Assembly (NCBI GenBank): GCA_030038495.1
Contig: JASHOV010000202.1
Location: 1 to 36,328, forward strand
Origin: Streptosporangiaceae bacterium
GTDB lineage: Bacteria > Actinomycetota > Actinomycetes > Streptosporangiales > Streptosporangiaceae
Length of the DNA stretch: 36,328 nucleotides
Direction of reading: 5' to 3'
Shown: one piece after another, positions 32,097 to 36,328 of the stretch
Numbering within the stretch: position 1 is the first letter of the stretch
How the letters are laid out: the number at the start of each line of letters is the position of its first letter
Program-made: the position numbers and the translations under genes
The notes under the pieces: model-generated
What the model was told of the DNA's origin: nothing
What the model saw: the letters and a program-made list of their open reading frames with translations, nothing else
The model's database searches: none

Positions 32097-32157
32097 AGGC
32101 TACGATGGCTTGTGTCGATGAGGCATCGACCCGCTGCGGCTCATCCGAGGAGACAGC

Positions 32158-33402
32158 ATGGACGCTGCCGTGTCGTTGTCCGGCCTTCTCAGCGAGGAGG
32201 GGCGACGCAATCCGTATGAGTTCTACGCCCGGCTGCACGAAATTGGCGAGGCTATACCGCTCGGCCCGGCCGACCGGTACGCCGCCATCGTCTGCGGGTA
32301 CGAGGCCGTCGACCAGGTCCTGTGCGATCCCGGCTTCCGGGTGCCGGACGCGGAGTACAGGGACAGCAGCGAAACGTGGTGGCGCGACCATCCCGTCGTC
32401 CGCACGCTCCTGACCGCGTTCCCCAACGTGAACGGGGCCGACCACGCGAGGGTGCGCCGCCTGTTCGGCCGGGCGTTCACCGCCCGGCGGCTGGCCGGGC
32501 TCGAGCCGTACATCATCCAGAGCACCAACCGCTGGCTCGACCGGCTCGCTGAGCTAGGCGCAGATGGCCGGCCGGTGGACTTCATGGCCGGGTTCGCGGT
32601 GGCGCTGCCCGTCGACGTCATCGGCGAGCTGCTTGGCGTACCGGAGCCGGACCGGGCGTGGTTCCCGTCCCGTGTAGCGGACTTCGACGCGGTACTCGAG
32701 CTGGGGCAGCGCCCGCTGCGGGAGGTCAAGGCCGCCAACACCGCGGCGGAAGAGCTGTCCGCTTACTTCACTGGCCTGCTGGCCTCGCGGCGGGCGGACC
32801 CCGGCGACGATCTCATCTCTGACCTGGTCCGGCTCAATGACCCCGGCCTGCTCTCCGAGTCAGAGCTGCTGCACAGCCTGATCATCATGTTCAACGCCGG
32901 ATTCCGCGCCACCTCGAAATTCTTCGGCAACGGCCTGGCCCTGCTGATCGAGCACCCGGACGCAACCGCCGCGCTGCGCGCCGATCCCTCGCTCGCCCCT
33001 GCCTACGTCGAGGAGATACTGCGCTACGAGCCGCCGCTGCACTTCGCGGTGCGGTACGCAGCGCAGGATACGGAGATCGCCGGCGTACCCATCGCGGCCG
33101 GCCGGTCGGTACTGGTGCTGGCGGGAGCGGCCAACCGGGACCCGCGCCGGTTCCCCGAGCCGGACACCTTCGACCCCACCCGCACGGACAACCGTCACCT
33201 TACGTTCAGCGCTGGCCCGCACTTCTGCCTCGGTGCCGCCCTGGGCCGGCTGGAGGGGAGACTTGCGCTGCCCCGCCTGGTCAGCAGGTTCCCGGTACTG
33301 ACCCTCGCGACCGAGCCGGGCGAGCGGCGCACGCTGATGCTGCGCGGCTTCGAAGAGCTGCCTGTGCACCTCAGCAGCCGGGAGACGGCCACCATTTCCT
33401 GA
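32158..33402 (+). CDS. Cytochrome P450 with altered I-helix
   Basis: 414 residues, soluble bacterial P450. The heme-thiolate motif is FSAGPHFCLGAALG with C357, and the ExxR motif is EEILRYE. The I-helix reads FNAGFRATSKFFGNG. Where most P450s have Ala-Gly-x-(Asp/Glu)-Thr, this one has R250 and A251, followed by T252, so the acid-alcohol pair used for O2 activation is missing. This hints at a non-standard reaction (coupling, or hydroxylation of a carrier-bound substrate) or a relocated proton relay. No ferredoxin gene is seen. Good ribosome binding site (GAGGAG). Its stop is 2 bp from the opposite gene's stop. Confidence 0.93.
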   Translation: MDAAVSLSGLLSEEGRRNPYEFYARLHEIGEAIPLGPADRYAAIVCGYEAVDQVLCDPGFRVPDAEYRDSSETWWRDHPVVRTLLTAFPNVNGADHARVRRLFGRAFTARRLAGLEPYIIQSTNRWLDRLAELGADGRPVDFMAGFAVALPVDVIGELLGVPEPDRAWFPSRVADFDAVLELGQRPLREVKAANTAAEELSAYFTGLLASRRADPGDDLISDLVRLNDPGLLSESELLHSLIIMFNAGFRATSKFFGNGLALLIEHPDATAALRADPSLAPAYVEEILRYEPPLHFAVRYAAQDTEIAGVPIAAGRSVLVLAGAANRDPRRFPEPDTFDPTRTDNRHLTFSAGPHFCLGAALGRLEGRLALPRLVSRFPVLTLATEPGERRTLMLRGFEELPVHLSSRETATIS

Positions 33403-33404
33403 CG

Positions 33405-34355
33405 TCAGTGCTCGAACACCATCGCGGCGAAGCTCGCGGCGCCGCCTCCGCCGACGACCGCGACTAGGTAGCGGTCACCCGGCCGGAGCAGGCCGCGCTG
33501 CCGGGCGGTCTGGAGATTGGCGAAGGCGTCGGCACAGAAGACGTGGCCGGTGGTCGCCACATTGTCCAGCAGCACGCGGTTAACGGGAAATTCGAGGTAA
33601 TGGCACATCCGCCGCCACGTCACCACATTCACATTGGCTCCCGGCAGCATCAGCCTGACCTCATCCAGGCCGACACCGGCCTCGTCCAGTGCCCGCCGGA
33701 TCACTTCCGCCAGTGACGGCCGGTACTCGCGCTCGAACCGGGCCGGGTCAGCCTCGAGGTCGGTATCGAACTCACCGCGCATGTTGCAGGCGTAGCCGAG
33801 CACCCGGTCACGCGCCCCGGCCAGGCTGACCAGGCACGCGGCCGATCCCTCGCTGTATACGGTCGTGCCGGGGAACCACCTGGCCTCGCGCGTGAATGTC
33901 TTCTCGCCCGTGAGTACCAGCGCCAGCGGTGCGGCGGCCGGGTCTTGCCCGTCCGCCGCGTCCGCCGCGAGCAGCCGGCCGGCTAGGTCAATCGCGAGCA
34001 GGCCGCTCGCGCAGGACTGCTGCGTGACCGCGAACGCCAGCGCATGCCCGAGCCCGAGCTGACGGCACACCTCGTGCAGCGGGTTGACCGGGTACGGCAC
34101 GACGACGGGCAGCATCCGCGCGTGCAGAACGTAGCGGACCTGGTCCTCCCGCCCGCGCAGGGTGGGGAGCCCCTGCGCGGCCCGCAGCAGCAGGCCTTCC
34201 AGCGGAACGTCGGGATCGAGGCTGATCTCGTGCAGCCCGTGGAACCGGCGGAACAGCTTGACCTGCATCTCGGTCGGCCCGGACGGACCCGCCAGGGTCT
34301 CGATGGGGACCCGGACCGGCGGCTGGTACACCGATATCGCTTCGAGCGCGGTCAA
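33405..34355 (-). CDS. KAS III-like condensing enzyme/acyltransferase
   Basis: 316 residues of the FabH family. The catalytic Cys is C115 in VTQQSCASGLLAIDLA. The usual His of the PHQAN motif is not seen; the aligned stretch reads LMLPGANVNVVTW. A later TTGHVFCADAFANL replaces the NTSAAS loop, as in KAS III relatives outside primary fatty acid synthesis. It may transfer an acyl unit to a small-molecule or carrier acceptor rather than decarboxylate malonyl-ACP. The start is TTG at 34355, sharing 4 bp (TTGA) with the stop of the VOC gene, and it gives the right family N-terminus. Confidence 0.82.
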   Translation of the reverse strand: MTALEAISVYQPPVRVPIETLAGPSGPTEMQVKLFRRFHGLHEISLDPDVPLEGLLLRAAQGLPTLRGREDQVRYVLHARMLPVVVPYPVNPLHEVCRQLGLGHALAFAVTQQSCASGLLAIDLAGRLLAADAADGQDPAAAPLALVLTGEKTFTREARWFPGTTVYSEGSAACLVSLAGARDRVLGYACNMRGEFDTDLEADPARFEREYRPSLAEVIRRALDEAGVGLDEVRLMLPGANVNVVTWRRMCHYLEFPVNRVLLDNVATTGHVFCADAFANLQTARQRGLLRPGDRYLVAVVGGGGAASFAAMVFEH

Positions 34356-35146
34356 GGCTTACGACGCCTGCGCTGGTAGATACCGATGACGTTTCCCGCC
34401 GGGTCGCGGAACGCACCGGTCTGCATGCCGTCATCGAAGCCGTAGCGAGCGATGCGGCCGGCGGTCTTCAGCGCCGGCACGCTCGGGTCGGTGACGCGTG
34501 ATCCGCCGAGCTGCTCGGCCCGGCTGAGGGTCTCGTCGACGTCGGCCACAAGCGCATAGACGGTCGCCCAGCGCGATTCCTGGCCCCCGCCGAGTCCGCC
34601 GTGAATGCCCCGGCCGGCGCCGGTTTCCACCGAGGCGTAGTCGGGAAGGCCCCCGTCGTCGAGCTTCCAGTCGAACAGCTCCGTGTAGAACCGCTGCGTC
34701 CGCGCCGCGTCCGATCCCATGACCTCAAACCAGTCAATGGGGTTGCCCGGACCAGCGGACGGGGCCGACTCGTCCCCGCGGGCGGGCTCGGCGGCTGTGC
34801 GCACGAGGCCGACGAGCAGGCCGTCCGGGTCACTGAACATGGCGACGGTCACCGCTCCGCCTCCGTCGGTGACCGGCATGACGGTCGCGCCGCCGAGCGA
34901 GCTCGCCTGCTCGAGCGTCGCCTGAAGATCGTCCACTTCGACGTAGAACGTCGACCAAGGCTCGCCGCTCTGGCTCTTGCCGATGCCGCCGTTGATCCCC
35001 CACCCGCCACGGGTGTCGACCAGCGTGTACCCACCGCCGGGCGAGCCGGTCAGGCCCCAGCGGAACAGCTCGCCGTAGAAGGCCACGAGCGGCGCGTCCT
35101 GCGCGGCGCCGATCTCGAAATGCACCACGGCGTTTCCCACTGCCAT
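34352..35146 (-). CDS. Two-domain VOC (glyoxalase/bleomycin-resistance fold) protein
   Basis: 264 residues, two vicinal-oxygen-chelate modules (1-118 and 133-262), each with the beta-alpha-beta-beta-beta pattern (VVHFEIGAAQDAPLVAFYGE; IDWFEVMGSDAARTQRFYTE). Most metal-ligand positions are not obvious. It could be a drug-binding resistance protein, a non-catalytic binder or a lyase/isomerase. The ATG follows GGAAGGAG. It is translationally coupled to the KAS III-like gene. Confidence 0.85.
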   Translation of the reverse strand: MAVGNAVVHFEIGAAQDAPLVAFYGELFRWGLTGSPGGGYTLVDTRGGWGINGGIGKSQSGEPWSTFYVEVDDLQATLEQASSLGGATVMPVTDGGGAVTVAMFSDPDGLLVGLVRTAAEPARGDESAPSAGPGNPIDWFEVMGSDAARTQRFYTELFDWKLDDGGLPDYASVETGAGRGIHGGLGGGQESRWATVYALVADVDETLSRAEQLGGSRVTDPSVPALKTAGRIARYGFDDGMQTGAFRDPAGNVIGIYQRRRRKP

Positions 35147-35263
35147 AGCTCCTTCCGGGAATGAGCTGGTTGCGCCCTATACCCATAGAATACCATTTGT
35201 GGCGATGCGACGGCGCGCCGCGTTCCCATTCCCGCGGCCGTCGCTCGTAGCCGTTCACGGCCA

Positions 35264-35292
35264 TTGTGCGGACATCGGTGCCCTTCTAGCAT
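35264..35292 (+). promoter_or_regulatory. Candidate promoter of the second adenylation gene
   Basis: TTGTGC (35264-35269), 17 bp, TAGCAT (35287-35292), about 40 bp before the ATG at 35335, which is preceded by AGGAGG. It lies in the 188-bp divergent spacer with the VOC gene. Confidence 0.4.
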
Positions 35293-35334
35293 GTTGTGGG
35301 ATCTTGGCTAGGCCAATGGCAGGAGGGCACACAG

Positions 35335-36328
35335 ATGAGTCCGAGCAACCCACGGGCGGTCCTGGCGGCAGATCAGGAACTGGGCGCCGGCAACGTGCTG
35401 CTCAGGCTGGCTGAGCATGGCGCCGACATGGACGTGCCGCGGGTGACCTTCGACGTGGACGTCGACGGGATCGCAGCCTGGACGCCGCTATCGCTGCGCA
35501 CGCTGACCGAGCGGGTGGCCGCCAGGGCCGAGTGGTTCCTCCGGCACGGCATCGGCAGACGCGACCCGGTCGCGGTCTACGTGACGTCGTCGGCCGATGT
35601 GGTACTCAACTACCTGGCGCTGACCTGGCTCGGAGCCATACCGGCGCTGATGAACGGGAGTATGCCCGCCGAGATCGCGGTCGAGTACATCCGGCGGCTG
35701 CGCAGCGCCGGCGTGGTCATCGACGCCGATCACGCCGAGATGGCCAGCCGCGACCTCGGCGCCCCGATCCTCGGCGACGCGGCCGACACCGGCACCGGCG
35801 ACCCGGCGCGGGCGCCGGCCCACTTCCGGCATCACCCCGAGGACCCGGTGGCCATCACGCACTCCTCGGGAACGACGCGTATGCCGGCCGCGGTGGTGCA
35901 CTCCCACCACAGCCTGTTCGCGGCCGTGCGCGCGGTCCGGCTGACCGAGCCCCGCCAGCACGCCCCGGTCCGGGAGATGTCCGCGTTCCCGCAGGCGCAC
36001 ACCGCCGGGATCATCATACTCAACGAGGCCCTCTGCAACGGTTATGAGCTGCTGTGCCTGTCCGGGCAGGGCGGCGCGTTCGGGCGCAGCGGCGAGGTCA
36101 TCATCGACGCGATCGAGCGCTGGCGCCCGACCGCGGTCTTCGGCTTCGCCGTCACGTGGGCCGAGCTGGCCCGCTTCGACCTGACCACACGCGATCTCAG
36201 CTCGGTGCGGTTCTGGGCCAACAGCGGGGACTGCGCGCACGAGGCCCACGTCCGCCGGCTGGTCGCGGTCGGCAGCCACGACGCCTTTAGCAAGGACGGC
36301 GTTGTCACGCTGCCCGGCTCGCGGTTCA
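35335..36328 (+). CDS. Second free adenylation enzyme (3' partial)
   Basis: An open frame from ATG 35335 (perfect AGGAGG at 9 bp) runs without a stop to the right edge, giving 331 residues of an AMP-forming ligase. The N-terminus has TLTERVAARAEWFLRHGIGR and YVTSSADVVLNYLALTWLGA as in the ANL fold. The A3 phosphate loop is THSSGTTRMPAAVVHSH: the usual Gly and Lys of SGTTGxPK are Arg and Ala, which may affect pyrophosphate handling. The part visible ends near the A5 region (WANSGD). It may load one of the free carriers. The remainder of the gene, and whether a carrier domain is attached, lie outside the window. Confidence 0.85.
   Translation, partial: MSPSNPRAVLAADQELGAGNVLLRLAEHGADMDVPRVTFDVDVDGIAAWTPLSLRTLTERVAARAEWFLRHGIGRRDPVAVYVTSSADVVLNYLALTWLGAIPALMNGSMPAEIAVEYIRRLRSAGVVIDADHAEMASRDLGAPILGDAADTGTGDPARAPAHFRHHPEDPVAITHSSGTTRMPAAVVHSHHSLFAAVRAVRLTEPRQHAPVREMSAFPQAHTAGIIILNEALCNGYELLCLSGQGGAFGRSGEVIIDAIERWRPTAVFGFAVTWAELARFDLTTRDLSSVRFWANSGDCAHEAHVRRLVAVGSHDAFSKDGVVTLPGSRF

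Larger units (their letters stand above)
31836..32157. other. Divergent intergenic region, ATPase/P450
   Basis: No gene seen. It holds a perfect 15-bp GC hairpin (31999-32037) and a pair of 13-bp direct repeats (32062-32074, 32084-32096), both listed separately. TACGAT at 32101-32106 with CTGGGA at 32078-32083 (17-bp spacer) is the best but weak P450 promoter. Confidence 0.4.

Overview
The DNA is very GC-rich, with strong G/C bias at third codon positions, GTG and TTG starts, many 1-4 bp gene overlaps and rare TTA codons. This points to a Streptomyces-like actinobacterium; the species cannot be told from the window. Almost every gene looks like specialised metabolism. I read the whole window as part of one biosynthetic gene cluster, or two abutting ones, that continues past both edges. 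I found no rRNA, tRNA, CRISPR array, transposase or phage gene.

Layout. (1) 1-4304: the 3' part of a fused 2-oxoacid dehydrogenase E1-beta/lipoyl/E2 protein, convergent with a LanB-type (lantibiotic dehydratase family) protein. (2) 4305-10173: a long non-coding leader, an LmbU-type regulator carrying two TTA codons, an acyl-CoA-dehydrogenase-like flavoprotein, an aminotransferase, a SyrB2-type non-heme iron halogenase (HxA motif) and a free carrier protein overlapping it. Apart from the aminotransferase, this block has visibly more A/T at third positions. (3) 10198-20458: an FMN 2-hydroxyacid oxidase, then a long co-directional operon: free adenylation enzyme, two carrier proteins, ketosynthase, half-length ketosynthase-like protein, hydroxymandelate synthase, PhyH-type oxygenase, DUF3050 heme-oxygenase-like protein, and E1-alpha and E1-beta. 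(4) 20346-22471 (minus): HpgT-type aminotransferase and a phosphopantetheinyl transferase. (5) 22499-29247: alpha/beta hydrolase, free condensation domain, a divergent pair (thiolase-fold protein plus carrier), glycosyltransferase, and a polysaccharide-deacetylase/thioesterase fusion. (6) 29279-36328: ABC exporter (two paralogous permeases plus ATPase), cytochrome P450, KAS III-like enzyme, VOC protein, and a second free adenylation enzyme cut by the right edge.

How they may work together (inference). Hydroxymandelate synthase, 2-hydroxyacid oxidase and HpgT together form the known route to 4-hydroxyphenylglycine. The halogenase, free carrier, acyl-CoA-dehydrogenase-like protein and free adenylation enzyme resemble the kutzneride KtzABCD logic, in which a carrier-bound amino acid is chlorinated and the chloride is then displaced to form a cyclopropane. 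There is no multimodular NRPS or PKS in the window. Adenylation, carrier, condensation, ketosynthase and thioesterase functions are nearly all on separate small proteins, so assembly appears dissociated. The glycosyltransferase and deacetylase domain suggest an amino-sugar decoration, and the ABC system suggests export or self-resistance. No known product could be assigned.
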